The notes beneath the pieces are model-generated. The model was not told the origin of the DNA, did no database searches, and saw only the letters and a program-made list of their open reading frames with translations. From Candidatus Eiseniibacteriota bacterium (GTDB lineage Bacteria > Eisenbacteria > RBG-16-71-46): a stretch of DNA of 59,452 nucleotides. Below are positions 42,735 to 51,510 of the stretch, one piece after another (within the stretch, counting starts at the first letter, position 1; the number at the start of each line of letters is the position of its first letter). The translations under genes were made by a program, and so were the position numbers. The stretch lies in contig JACOSV010000031.1 in assembly GCA_016178725.1 (NCBI GenBank), positions 1 to 59,452 of the forward strand, written 5' to 3'.

Positions 42735-44450
42735 TCACCGTCGCGGAGCGCCCGCGGCCCGCGCCGAATCTGCGGCGACGGAGTCGGCGGCGACGCGATC
42801 GATGAGGGTCGCGACCTTCTTCGCGCCGTCCTCGAGCGACGGCGACAGCGGGCCTGCCGCGCGCGCGCGCGCCAGGGACGCGCGCGCGCTGACGACGCGA
42901 CCGGCGCGCGCCCACGCCTCGGCGGCGAGCAACGCGCGGCGCGGATTGGGATTGAGCGCGAAGGCGCGATCGAACTCCGGCGCGGCGAACTCGGGCGCGC
43001 CGAGGTCCATCGCGCGCTGACCCATATACATGTGGAGGTGGCTCTGCTGCGGCGCGATCAGCCCCGGCGGATCGAGCGCGAGCGCGCGGATGCGCGGCGT
43101 CATCGCGTCGTTGTCGGCGTTCACCGTCACCCACCCGCCGGCGACCAGCGCCGCGACCGGCAGCGCGACGATCAGCGCGCCGCGCAGCCGCGGCGCCGGG
43201 AGCCGCGCGACCAGCAGCGACGCCGCGATCGTCAGCGTGAGCCCGGCGAAGGTCCCGAGGTCCCAGTCGCGATGCGCGCCGAGCGCGTTGGCTCCGGAAG
43301 GGACGATCCAGATGAGCGGCACGAGCGGCGCGGCCGCGACCAGCACGAGCCGGCCCTCGGCGCTGCGCGCGAACGCGGCGACGGGGTCGCGCCCGGCGAG
43401 CCAGGGCGCGAGCAGCGCGAACGGCATGACGAGCAGCAGGATGTTGATCAGATCCGAGGGCGGCACGGCCTTCGCCATGGTGCCGAGCGAAGGCAGCAGG
43501 TCGTGCGCGTCCATGCCGAGCTGGCGCCCGCCGACGCCGATCAGCAGCGTCGCGGCGGCGATCGCCGCCGCGGCCGCCCCCGCCCCCGCGAGCCAGCGCC
43601 GGCCTTCGGGCGCGTCGCCGGCGAGCGGCGGCCCCAGCGCGCGCCACGCGAGCGGCAACAGCATGATCACGCCGATCCGGTGCGCCATGAAGAGCGCGAG
43701 CCAGGCGAGTGCGGTGCGCAGCGCCTGCCCGCGGCCCGTGAGCGGCGCGAGCATCTCGGCCCACCACCACGCCGCCGCGACCAGCAGCAGGCCGCCCGAC
43801 TCGGCGTACCCGGCGAACGTCTCGAGCGAGCCCGCGAGTGCAAGCGCCGCGGCGAGCGCGAGGCGAAGCCCGGGCGGTGCGCCCAGCCGCCCGCTCACCC
43901 GCCACACGCCGGCGAAGAACGCGAGCGCGAGCAGGAACGAGACGACCGAGACCGCGTCGGCGAGGCTGGCGCCCATGCGCAGCAGCGCGATCGGAGCGAG
44001 GAAGTCGACGAGGATGTCCAGCGGATTGGCGTGCATGCGCGTGGACCATTCGGCGATCGAGACCTGGACGAGGTTCACCGAGAACGCCGACATCGCGCGC
44101 TGGCGGATCTGCGTGTCGCCGAGGAAGTGGACGCGCTCGCGCAGCGCGAACGCGATCACGATCGCCGCCGCGACCCCGAGCGCCGCGGCGAGCCCGCGTC
44201 GCCGCGGGACGAACGGCAGGCACGCCGCGCCGGTCGCGAGCAGGAGCAGCGCGAAACGGGGCCCGAAATCGAGCGAGCGGAACGCGTTCACGGCCCACAC
44301 GTCGTTGCTGGCCGGCGGCGCGGCGAGGAGCAGGGCGAGGAACGCGAGCGCCGCGACGAGGCCGGCGGCCGGCCACACGATCGGTCCGCCGTCGTGCGGC
44401 GTGCGGGCGCCGCGCTCGGGGCGTGCCCTCCTCATGGCCCGCGCCGTCAT
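42735..44450 (-). CDS. Polytopic membrane protein with C-terminal TPR-like tail
   Basis: A 571-residue protein with about 12 hydrophobic segments (VWPAAGLVAALAFLALLLA and many more). A short extracytoplasmic loop has LGDTQIRQRAM, and a C-terminal soluble region of about 100 residues (APEFDRAFALNPNPRRALLAAEA) reads like one or two TPR units. It could be a polymerase or GT-C enzyme of the polysaccharide pathway; O-antigen polymerase-like motifs are not certain. It starts with an ATGA overlap after the upstream glycosyltransferase gene. I would not name it Wzy without structural comparison. Confidence 0.7.
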   Translation of the reverse strand: MTARAMRRARPERGARTPHDGGPIVWPAAGLVAALAFLALLLAAPPASNDVWAVNAFRSLDFGPRFALLLLATGAACLPFVPRRRGLAAALGVAAAIVIAFALRERVHFLGDTQIRQRAMSAFSVNLVQVSIAEWSTRMHANPLDILVDFLAPIALLRMGASLADAVSVVSFLLALAFFAGVWRVSGRLGAPPGLRLALAAALALAGSLETFAGYAESGGLLLVAAAWWWAEMLAPLTGRGQALRTALAWLALFMAHRIGVIMLLPLAWRALGPPLAGDAPEGRRWLAGAGAAAAAIAAATLLIGVGGRQLGMDAHDLLPSLGTMAKAVPPSDLINILLLVMPFALLAPWLAGRDPVAAFARSAEGRLVLVAAAPLVPLIWIVPSGANALGAHRDWDLGTFAGLTLTIAASLLVARLPAPRLRGALIVALPVAALVAGGWVTVNADNDAMTPRIRALALDPPGLIAPQQSHLHMYMGQRAMDLGAPEFAAPEFDRAFALNPNPRRALLAAEAWARAGRVVSARASLARARAAGPLSPSLEDGAKKVATLIDRVAADSVAADSARAAGAPRR

Positions 44451-45547
44451 CGGCGCCGCGCGAGCAAGTTCTGGTAGAGCGCCTCGGTGCTCTCGGCCAC
44501 CTTGTCCCACGAGTACTGGCGCAGGATGTGATCGCGCGCCTTGCCCTCGTACTGCTTCACGAGGTCCGGCCGCGCCATGAGCATCGCGAGCTTCTCGCGC
44601 AGATCGTCCACGTCCTTGCTCCGGAACGACACCGCGCACTCCTCGGCGACCTCGAGGTTCTCGGGGATGTCGGAGAGCAGCACGCAGCGCCCGTACGAGA
44701 GCGCTTCGAGCAGCGCGATCGAGAGCCCCTCCATCGTCGACGGCTGGACGACCATGTAGGCGTTGCTCCACAGCTCCTCGAGCGACTCGCCGAACACGTA
44801 GTCGAGCAGACGGATGCGGTCGCTCTCGTAGCGCTTGAGCAGATCCACGTAGTCCTGCGAGAACGACATGCCGCCGACCAGCGCGAGCTTCATGTCCGAC
44901 GGGATGCGGCTGAACGCCTCGCACAGGTAGTGGACGCCCTTCTCGGGCACGAGCCGCCCGACGAACAGCACGTACTTCCCGGGCGTGAGCCCGAGCGGCA
45001 GGATCTTGCGCGCCGGGCGCGGCGTCGGCAGGTTGGTGCCGTTGGGGATGAACGCCGCGTCACAGTGGTGATGGTCGCGGAAGTACTCGCGCAGCGTCTT
45101 CGAGACCACGATCGTGCGGTTGGCGAAGTGCGCCGCCGGATACTCGCACTGCTTGAGCACCCACGAGGCGAGCTTGCCCCACTTCTCGCGCTGCCAGTCG
45201 AGGCCGTGCACCGTGACCACCGTGCGCGCGCCGTGCAGCCGCGGCAGCCACGCGAACGCCGACGGCCCGAGCGCGTGGAAGTGCACGATGTCGTAGCGCC
45301 GCAGCGTCGCCTCGACGCTGCTCCACGTGACGTGCGTCGCGGTGTCGAGGTGCTTGGTGTTGATGCTGGGCCGTCGCAGCAGGTGGACGCCGTGGTACTG
45401 GGCGCCTGCGGGCGTGTAGTAGAGCCGGCAGAACACGCTCACGTCGTGACCGCGCGCGACGAGGCGGCGGCCGATCTCTTCGACGTGGCGCTCGATGCCG
45501 CCGTACGTCGCGGGCAGGCCCTTCTGGCCGATCATCGCGATCCTCAC
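44447..45547 (-). CDS. GT4-family glycosyltransferase
   Basis: A 366-residue GT-B enzyme. The N-terminal GQKGLPATYGGIERHVEEI is characteristic of GT4 proteins of capsule and rhamnan clusters, with VHFHALGPSAFAW and the C-terminal nucleotide-sugar EX7E-like MEGLSIALLEALSYG. The chain is complete. Substrate cannot be read; it uses an NDP-sugar on a lipid-linked acceptor in the cytoplasm. The GTG at 45547 overlaps the previous stop (GTGA). Confidence 0.85.
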   Translation of the reverse strand: MRIAMIGQKGLPATYGGIERHVEEIGRRLVARGHDVSVFCRLYYTPAGAQYHGVHLLRRPSINTKHLDTATHVTWSSVEATLRRYDIVHFHALGPSAFAWLPRLHGARTVVTVHGLDWQREKWGKLASWVLKQCEYPAAHFANRTIVVSKTLREYFRDHHHCDAAFIPNGTNLPTPRPARKILPLGLTPGKYVLFVGRLVPEKGVHYLCEAFSRIPSDMKLALVGGMSFSQDYVDLLKRYESDRIRLLDYVFGESLEELWSNAYMVVQPSTMEGLSIALLEALSYGRCVLLSDIPENLEVAEECAVSFRSKDVDDLREKLAMLMARPDLVKQYEGKARDHILRQYSWDKVAESTEALYQNLLARRR

Positions 45548-46776
45548 GCGCGCCTCCGCCGGCCGGCTTCGGCCTCGTCGGCGTCGTGCGCTGCCCCGGC
45601 CGCATGCGACCGGCCGAGCGCCGCCGCGAACGCCTCGCCGAGCCGCTCGCCGATCGCGCCCCACGCGTACGCGGCGAGCGGCGCGGGCGCCGGCGCGCCG
45701 TCGGCCGCCCAGCCGCGCGGGCGCGCGCGCAGCGCGTCGGCGAACGCGTCGGCCGGAGCGACCGTGACGTGCGGCGCGAGCGGCGCGAAGCCGCGCGTCC
45801 CGTGCGGCGTGGTGATCACCGCGAGGCCGGCGGCCAGCGTGGTCGGGAGCTTGATGTTGCTGCCGCCGCCCGCGAGCACGGGGTTCAGGCCGGCGTCGGC
45901 GGCCGCGAGCACGGCGCCGAGATCGGGCGTCTCGCCCGCGGCGATGAGCCACGGCTCGCGCCGCCCGTCCAGAGCGCGCGCGACGCTCCCCACCACCAGC
46001 AGGCGCACGCGCTCGCCGGCGAGCGCCGGCATCACGCGTTCGACCAGCAGCGCCAGTCCGGCGCGGTTGTGCGGGACGTCGGACGCGACGAAGAGCGCCA
46101 CGTACTCGTCGCCGCGGATCCCGAGCGAGGCGCGCGCGCGCACGCGCGCCTCGGCCGCGGCCGGCCGCGCCTCGCGCTCGTCGTAGCCGTTGGGCGCCAC
46201 GATCAGACGCTCGGCCGGGACGTCGTAGAGCGTCGCGAGCCGCGCCGCGTCCTCGTCGCTGGCGGCGACGATCCGGTCCGCGCCGCGCGCGGCCCGCGCC
46301 TCCATCGCGCGCAGCCGCGCCGCCCATGCGCCGGACATCGCGAGCGCGGGGCCGGCGGCGCGGAAGTGATCGTACTCGACGTTGTGGGCGTGCAGGACGC
46401 GCAACGCCGCGCCCGCGCCGCCCGAACGGCCGAGCAGTGCGGCGAGGTGGAGATCGGCGACCATCACGTCGGGCGCGCCGGGAAGCGCCGTGAGCAACGC
46501 GGTCCGCCGCGCCGCGTGCCCGTGCGCGGCGAGGAAGAGCGGCGCGACCCGCGCGCGCTCGAGCCGCCACGCCAGCGACGTGTACCAGGCCTTGCGCCGC
46601 GCGATCGCGACGCCGTCGATCCGCTCGTCGCGGGCGCCGCGGTTGCGGTTCGGCACCACGCACAGCACGCGCACGTCGTGGCGCCGGGCGAGCCCGCGGA
46701 AGAGACCGAAGGAACGCTGCGCGCCGCCGAACCGGGGCGGATGGATGTCGTTGTCGGTGGCGCCGTGGATCAGCAT
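45544..46776 (-). CDS. GT4-like glycosyltransferase
   Basis: A 410-residue GT-B type protein: FGGAQRSFGLFRGLARRHDV near the N-terminus, VLHAHNVEYDHF, AADRIVAASDEDAARL-type sensing helix and LNPVLAGGGSNIKLPTTLAAGLAVI, the conserved C-terminal donor site. A long Arg/Ala-rich end (about 385-410) is unusual. Start and stop overlap both neighbours. Donor sugar unknown; within this operon GDP-mannose or its uronate are possible. Confidence 0.82.
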   Translation of the reverse strand: MLIHGATDNDIHPPRFGGAQRSFGLFRGLARRHDVRVLCVVPNRNRGARDERIDGVAIARRKAWYTSLAWRLERARVAPLFLAAHGHAARRTALLTALPGAPDVMVADLHLAALLGRSGGAGAALRVLHAHNVEYDHFRAAGPALAMSGAWAARLRAMEARAARGADRIVAASDEDAARLATLYDVPAERLIVAPNGYDEREARPAAAEARVRARASLGIRGDEYVALFVASDVPHNRAGLALLVERVMPALAGERVRLLVVGSVARALDGRREPWLIAAGETPDLGAVLAAADAGLNPVLAGGGSNIKLPTTLAAGLAVITTPHGTRGFAPLAPHVTVAPADAFADALRARPRGWAADGAPAPAPLAAYAWGAIGERLGEAFAAALGRSHAAGAAHDADEAEAGRRRRA

Positions 46777-47771
46777 CGCACCTCCGCGGCCGGGCGCGCC
46801 GGGCGATCGTCCTCGCGCCGGACGAGACCCACGATCAGCCCCGCGCCCTGCACCGTCCACGTGAGCAGGGACAGCGTCCCGAGCCGCAGGCTGCGCTTGC
46901 GCGCCGCCATCAGCGCGATCACCGCGAGCGGCGTCGCCGCCCACGCCGCGAGCGGGCGCAGATCCTGGCGCACGAGCGACACCGCGAGCGCCACGGCGCC
47001 GAGCGACCACAGGGCGATGGCGGCGAGGAAGAACCGCTGGCGCCACAGCAACGCGCCGAACCCGCGCCGACCGGCGTAGAGCCGCAGCACCTCGCCCTGG
47101 CCGAAGCAGATGCCCGTGCGCCAGCGGCGCCCCAGCTCGGCAACGTTGGGGCGCGGCGGACTCCAGTGGCGTGCCGCCAGCCGGCCGAGCGAGCGCAGCA
47201 CGAAGCCGCGGGCGCGGAGCCTCAAGCCGAGTTCGAAGTCCTCGTCCGAGTGGAGGCGCGTGTCGTATCCGCCGACCGCCTGGAGCGCGTCGCGGCGATA
47301 GAACGCCAGCGCGGCGAAGTAGCCGACATCCGTGTCGCGGTCCCCGGTGGCGTACATGTCGTCCCGGTTCCTCCACTCCCGCGTCCCGTCCACGAACCAT
47401 TCCTCGATGCGCCCGAACACGCCGGCGGGCGACGGTCCGCTCGCGGCGGTCGCAATCGCCGCGTCCATCCAGTCGGCGTCCACCTCAACGTCGGAGTCCA
47501 CGAAGAGCACCAAGTCGCCGCCGCAGGCGGCGAAGCCGAGCATGCGTCCGGCGCCGGGCGTGAGCGGCCGGCCGGGCCGGCCCGTCACAGGATCGAACGC
47601 CGAGACCACACGCCACCGTTCCGAGAGCGCGGGCAGAGGCTCGCCGCCGAGCACCGCGAGCTCGAGCACGCCGTTCCACTCGCGTCCCGCGAGCGCGCGC
47701 TCGATGGCCGCCACGGTGCGGGCGAGGAACCGCTCCTGACGGTAGCAGGACACCACGACGCCGATCCTCAC
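46770..47771 (-). CDS. GT2-family glycosyltransferase with C-terminal membrane helices
   Basis: A 333-residue GT-A enzyme: VVVSCYRQERFLARTVAAI, LVLFVDSDVEVDADWMDAAI with the metal-binding DxD-like (DSDVE), GGYDTRLHSDEDFELGLRLR (catalytic ED), and then two hydrophobic C-terminal helices (FFLAAIALWSLGAVALAV, ATPLAVIALMA). This is the layout of processive or membrane-attached polysaccharide glycosyltransferases. The GTG at 47771 overlaps the preceding stop as GTGA. Confidence 0.85.
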   Translation of the reverse strand: MRIGVVVSCYRQERFLARTVAAIERALAGREWNGVLELAVLGGEPLPALSERWRVVSAFDPVTGRPGRPLTPGAGRMLGFAACGGDLVLFVDSDVEVDADWMDAAIATAASGPSPAGVFGRIEEWFVDGTREWRNRDDMYATGDRDTDVGYFAALAFYRRDALQAVGGYDTRLHSDEDFELGLRLRARGFVLRSLGRLAARHWSPPRPNVAELGRRWRTGICFGQGEVLRLYAGRRGFGALLWRQRFFLAAIALWSLGAVALAVSLVRQDLRPLAAWAATPLAVIALMAARKRSLRLGTLSLLTWTVQGAGLIVGLVRREDDRPARPAAEVRC

Positions 47772-48949
47772 CGCGCACCGCCGCGCGCCGCGGCTCGCGC
47801 CGGGCGCCGATGCTCGGGCGCGAAGCTGGCGAGGCCGAGCACCTCGTCGTAGACGGCTTCGAAGCGCTCGACCACGCGCGGCCACGTGTACTCGGCGCGC
47901 ACCTCCGCCGCGGCGGCCGCGCCGAGCACGCGCGACTCGGCCGGACGGCGATGGAAGTCCTCGAGCGCCGCCGCCAGCGCGCCGACGTCGCCGGGCGGCA
48001 CGAGCCGGCCGGTCACGCCGTCGTCCACGACCTCCGGGATCCCGCCGACCGCGCTCGCGATCGTCGGCCGACCGCGCGCCATCGCCTCGAGCAGCGTGAG
48101 CGGCAAGCCCTCCCACAACGACGGCAGCACGCACGCGTCGGCGGCCGCGAGCAGCGGGCCGATCGCCTCGATCTGGCCGAGGAAGCGCAGCGAACGCCCG
48201 AGCCCGAGCGACTCGGCGCGGCGCTCGAGCGCCTGACGCAGCGCGCCGTTGCCGGCGATCGCGCACACGAAGTCGAGCGATCGCGACTTGAGCTGCGCGA
48301 GCGCGTCGATCAGCACGGCGTGGCCCTTCTGCTCCTCGAGACGCCCGGCGCACACCCACAGCGGCCGGAACTGGCCGGCGCCGAGCTCGTCGCGCAGCCG
48401 GCGCGCCGCCGGATGTTCGTCATCCTCGTCCGGCGGATCGGCGCCGTTGGGCACGACGCGCAGCCGCGCGCGCTCGACGCCGTAGTCGCGCACCAGCGAA
48501 TCGGCGACCGCGCCGCACACCGTGGTCACCGCGTCCGCCCGATCGAGCTCGCGGCGCTTGAGCGCGCGCTGCGCGCCCGAATGCGAGCGGCCGACGATGT
48601 GCTCGGTGACGACCACGTGCGGGACGCCCGCGGCGCGGGCGATCGCCGGCAGGTAGCGGTCGGCCGCGGGCCAGACGTGATGGATGTGGAGCAGCGCGGG
48701 CGCGTGGCGGCGCAGCGCGCGGAACGTGCGCAGCATGCCGGCCCAGTCCCAGCGCGAGTCCACCTCGGCGACGCGCGTGACCGCGATGCCGCGTGCGGCG
48801 AGCGACGCGGCGAGCTCATCCACGCCCGGCGCGTCCGCGAGCCACACGGCGACCTCGTAGCGCGAGGACGGAAGCCGTGTGGCGATCTCCCACACGACGC
48901 GCTCGGTGCCGCCGAGCGTCGTGCCGCTCTCCGCGAGCAGGAGCTTCAC
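47768..48949 (-). CDS. GT4-family glycosyltransferase
   Basis: A 393-residue GT-B enzyme. N-terminal ESGTTLGGTERVVWEIATRL (GGxE motif), LLHIHHVWPAADRYLPAI, then the GAQRALKRRELDRADAVTTV helix and RVVPNGADPPDEDD. C-terminal LPSLWEGLPLTLLEAMARGRP is the nucleotide-binding block. Donor and acceptor are unknown. It chains by GTGA overlap with the gene at 48946 and with the GT2 gene downstream. Confidence 0.87.
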   Translation of the reverse strand: MKLLLAESGTTLGGTERVVWEIATRLPSSRYEVAVWLADAPGVDELAASLAARGIAVTRVAEVDSRWDWAGMLRTFRALRRHAPALLHIHHVWPAADRYLPAIARAAGVPHVVVTEHIVGRSHSGAQRALKRRELDRADAVTTVCGAVADSLVRDYGVERARLRVVPNGADPPDEDDEHPAARRLRDELGAGQFRPLWVCAGRLEEQKGHAVLIDALAQLKSRSLDFVCAIAGNGALRQALERRAESLGLGRSLRFLGQIEAIGPLLAAADACVLPSLWEGLPLTLLEAMARGRPTIASAVGGIPEVVDDGVTGRLVPPGDVGALAAALEDFHRRPAESRVLGAAAAAEVRAEYTWPRVVERFEAVYDEVLGLASFAPEHRRPARAAARGGAR

Positions 48950-50157
48950 CGGCCGTTCGTTCCGCACAGTCGCTCGTAGGCGCGGATCAGCTCGCCGGCG
49001 TTGTGCTCCCACGCCATGCGCTCGAGGAACCGCTGCCGGTTGTAGGCGCCCATGCGCGCGCGCCGCTCGGGATCGTCGAGCAGCTCGCCGATCTTCGCGG
49101 CGAGGTCCTCGTCGCGATTGGGCTCGGCGTAGAGCGCGCCCTCGCCCGCCGAGAACCGGTGCTCGCGCAGGTCGAACGCGACCACCGGCCGCCCGCATGC
49201 CATGTACTCGAGCACCTTGTTCATCGTGGACACGTCGTTCAGCGGATTCCGCGGGTCCGGGCTCACACACACGTCGGCCGTGGCGAGCGTCACCTCGACC
49301 TCTTCGTCGGGGATGCGCCCGGTGAAATGGACGAACGCCTCGAGGCCGAGTTTCCGGTTGAGCGCGCGCAGGTCCGCGAAGGAATCCCCGGCGCCGATGA
49401 GCGTGAACGTGACGTCCTTCCGGCCGCGCACGCACACGAGGTGCTGGGCGGCGCGCAGCAGATGGTCCACGCCGTCCTGCGGCGCCATCACGCCGAGGTA
49501 GGCGACGAGGTACGGCCGGCCGCGCTTGAGCGCGGGGTCCACGGCGCGCACGACCGCGAAGCGCTCGCGGCTCGGCCCGCTGCGCACGACCACGACGCGC
49601 TCCGGCACGACCCCGCCGCGCGCCATCGCCACCTGGCGGTAGGACTCGTTGGTCGAGATCACGAGGTCGGCGGTGCGGAACTGCGCCCACTCGAGCCAGC
49701 CGAGCGCGCGGTGCGCGAGGCTCCCCTGGCGCGCCTCGCCGAAGCGCGCGACGTAGAGCTCGGGGCAGAGGTCGTGGTGGTCGAACACGTAGCGCTTGCC
49801 GAGCAGCTTGTACGGGAGCGCGATCGCCCAGAACGTGTCGGGCGGGTTCGCGGCGTGGATCACGTCGAAGCCGCGGGTGACGAGCACGACCATCGTGAGC
49901 CACGCCGTCCACAGCCAGCAGTAGAGGAACTCCCACACGTACGAGAGGAAGCCGCGCGTGGGCGGCGGCGCGGGATAGCGCCAGATGGGAATGCCGTCGA
50001 TGATCTCGAAGCGCGCGGGATGCGCGTCGCCGGTCGGGCAGATCGCCGAGACCTCGAGTCCCGCGGCGCGCAGCGCGTTGAGCTCCATCCACACGCGGCG
50101 GTCGAACGGCAGGGTCAGGTTTTCCGAGAGGTGCAGGACCCTACCACGCAAGGCCAT
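48946..50157 (-). CDS. GT4-family glycosyltransferase with membrane-associating helix
   Basis: A 403-residue GT-B enzyme beginning VLHLSENLTLPFDRRVWMEL. A hydrophobic insert around 85-100 (YCWLWTAWLTMVVLV) follows, with VFDHHDLCPELY and the C-terminal SPDPRNPLNDVSTMNKVLEYMACGRPVVAF. This form is common in exopolysaccharide clusters next to Ugd- or AlgD-like genes. It overlaps the 3' end of the dehydrogenase gene by 17 bases. Sugar not assigned. Confidence 0.87.
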   Translation of the reverse strand: MALRGRVLHLSENLTLPFDRRVWMELNALRAAGLEVSAICPTGDAHPARFEIIDGIPIWRYPAPPPTRGFLSYVWEFLYCWLWTAWLTMVVLVTRGFDVIHAANPPDTFWAIALPYKLLGKRYVFDHHDLCPELYVARFGEARQGSLAHRALGWLEWAQFRTADLVISTNESYRQVAMARGGVVPERVVVVRSGPSRERFAVVRAVDPALKRGRPYLVAYLGVMAPQDGVDHLLRAAQHLVCVRGRKDVTFTLIGAGDSFADLRALNRKLGLEAFVHFTGRIPDEEVEVTLATADVCVSPDPRNPLNDVSTMNKVLEYMACGRPVVAFDLREHRFSAGEGALYAEPNRDEDLAAKIGELLDDPERRARMGAYNRQRFLERMAWEHNAGELIRAYERLCGTNGR

Positions 50158-51457
50158 GGTACTCCCCGCGGGTCACGGTGGCGGGATCGACGGCGTGCGC
50201 GAGGTCCACCAGCGCCTGCCCGGGCGCGAGCATCGCGCCGACGCCGGCGAACGCCGCGCCGGGGTTCGCGACCACGATCACCTCGCTGCCCGCGATCACG
50301 TCACGCATGTCGGCGCGCAGGCGCTCGGGCAGGTAGGGCACTTCGTCCTCGACGAAGCGACGGTTGGCGCCGAGCACGCGCTCCATGTCGACGTTAGGAT
50401 CGTGGAGCAGCACCGAGTAGCCCTTGCCGACCAGCGTGCCGACCACCCGCAGGATCGGGCTCTCGCGCAGATCGTCCGTCTCGGCCTTGAACGAGAGCCC
50501 GAGGACGCCGACGCTCTTCTTCTTCAGGCGCTCGATCAGGTGCACCGCCTCGTCCACGTGCCGGTCGTTCGACTCGAGGATCGAGGCGATCACCGGCAGG
50601 ACGAGATCGTGGCGGCGCGCGCGCTGGTTCATCGCCCGCAGATCCTTGGGCAGGCACGAGCCGCCGAACGCGAACCCGGGCTTCAGATACGAGGGCCCGA
50701 GGTTGAGCTTGGTGTCGCGGCAGAAGAGCGCCATCACCTGATGGCTGTCGATCCCCTCGCGCTTCGCCCAGCGGCCGACCTCGTTCGCGAACGACACCTT
50801 GAGCGCGTGGTAGGCGTTGTTGACGTACTTGAGCATCTCGGCGGTGCGAATCGCGGTCACCAGCATCTCGCCGCCGACGCCCTCGTACATCGCGCGCAGC
50901 GCGGCGGCGCTCTTCTCGTCGCCGGCGCCGATCACGGTGTAGCCGGCGCCGAAGAAATCGGCGACCGCGCTCCCCTCGCGCAGGAACTCCGGATTGTAGG
51001 CGAGGCCGAACGCCTCGCCGGCGCGGCCGCCGGCGGCGCGCTCGAGCACGGGCTGGAGCTCGCCCTCGACGCTGCCCGGCAGCATCGTGCTGCGCATCGT
51101 CACGGTCGTGAAGCGCCCGGAGCCCGCGATCGCCGCGCCGACCTCGGCGGTTGCGCGCTTGACGTGCGCGAGATCGAGCCCGCCGTCCGGGGCGCTCGGC
51201 GTGCCCACGCACACCAGCACCACGTCGGCGCCGGGCATGGCCTCGGCGATGCGCGTGGTCGCGGTCAGGCGTCCGGCGGCCTTCGACTCGGCGATCAGGT
51301 CCGCGAGACCGGCCTCGACGATCGGGCTCTTCCCGTCGCGGATGTGGCCCACCTTCCAGTCGCTGGTGTCCACGCCGACGACGTGATGGCCGCGGCTCGC
51401 GAGGCAGGCCGAGCACACCGAGCCCACGTACCCCAAACCGACCACCACGACGCGCAT
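50141..51457 (-). CDS. algD: GDP-mannose 6-dehydrogenase (AlgD type)
   Basis: A 438-residue UDP/GDP-sugar dehydrogenase. The NAD-binding start is VVVGLGYVGSVCSACLASRGH, VVLVCVGTPSAPDG and AYNPEFLREGSAV follow, the catalytic-Cys segment is FAFGGSCLPKDLRA (Cys about 267), and the end contains HDPNVDMERVLGANRRFV. Both the overall size and the block ...GLSFKAETDDLRESP match AlgD more than the UDP-glucose branch. With manC in the operon, the product would be GDP-mannuronate for a mannuronate-containing polymer. I call it AlgD-like; UDP-glucose 6-dehydrogenase is the alternative. Confidence 0.85.
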   Translation of the reverse strand: MRVVVVGLGYVGSVCSACLASRGHHVVGVDTSDWKVGHIRDGKSPIVEAGLADLIAESKAAGRLTATTRIAEAMPGADVVLVCVGTPSAPDGGLDLAHVKRATAEVGAAIAGSGRFTTVTMRSTMLPGSVEGELQPVLERAAGGRAGEAFGLAYNPEFLREGSAVADFFGAGYTVIGAGDEKSAAALRAMYEGVGGEMLVTAIRTAEMLKYVNNAYHALKVSFANEVGRWAKREGIDSHQVMALFCRDTKLNLGPSYLKPGFAFGGSCLPKDLRAMNQRARRHDLVLPVIASILESNDRHVDEAVHLIERLKKKSVGVLGLSFKAETDDLRESPILRVVGTLVGKGYSVLLHDPNVDMERVLGANRRFVEDEVPYLPERLRADMRDVIAGSEVIVVANPGAAFAGVGAMLAPGQALVDLAHAVDPATVTRGEYHGLAW

Positions 51458-51510
51458 GGTTCCGCTTGCCTCCCGAGTGCTGATCGTTGCGTGGAGCGAA
51501 TGCCGGCGGT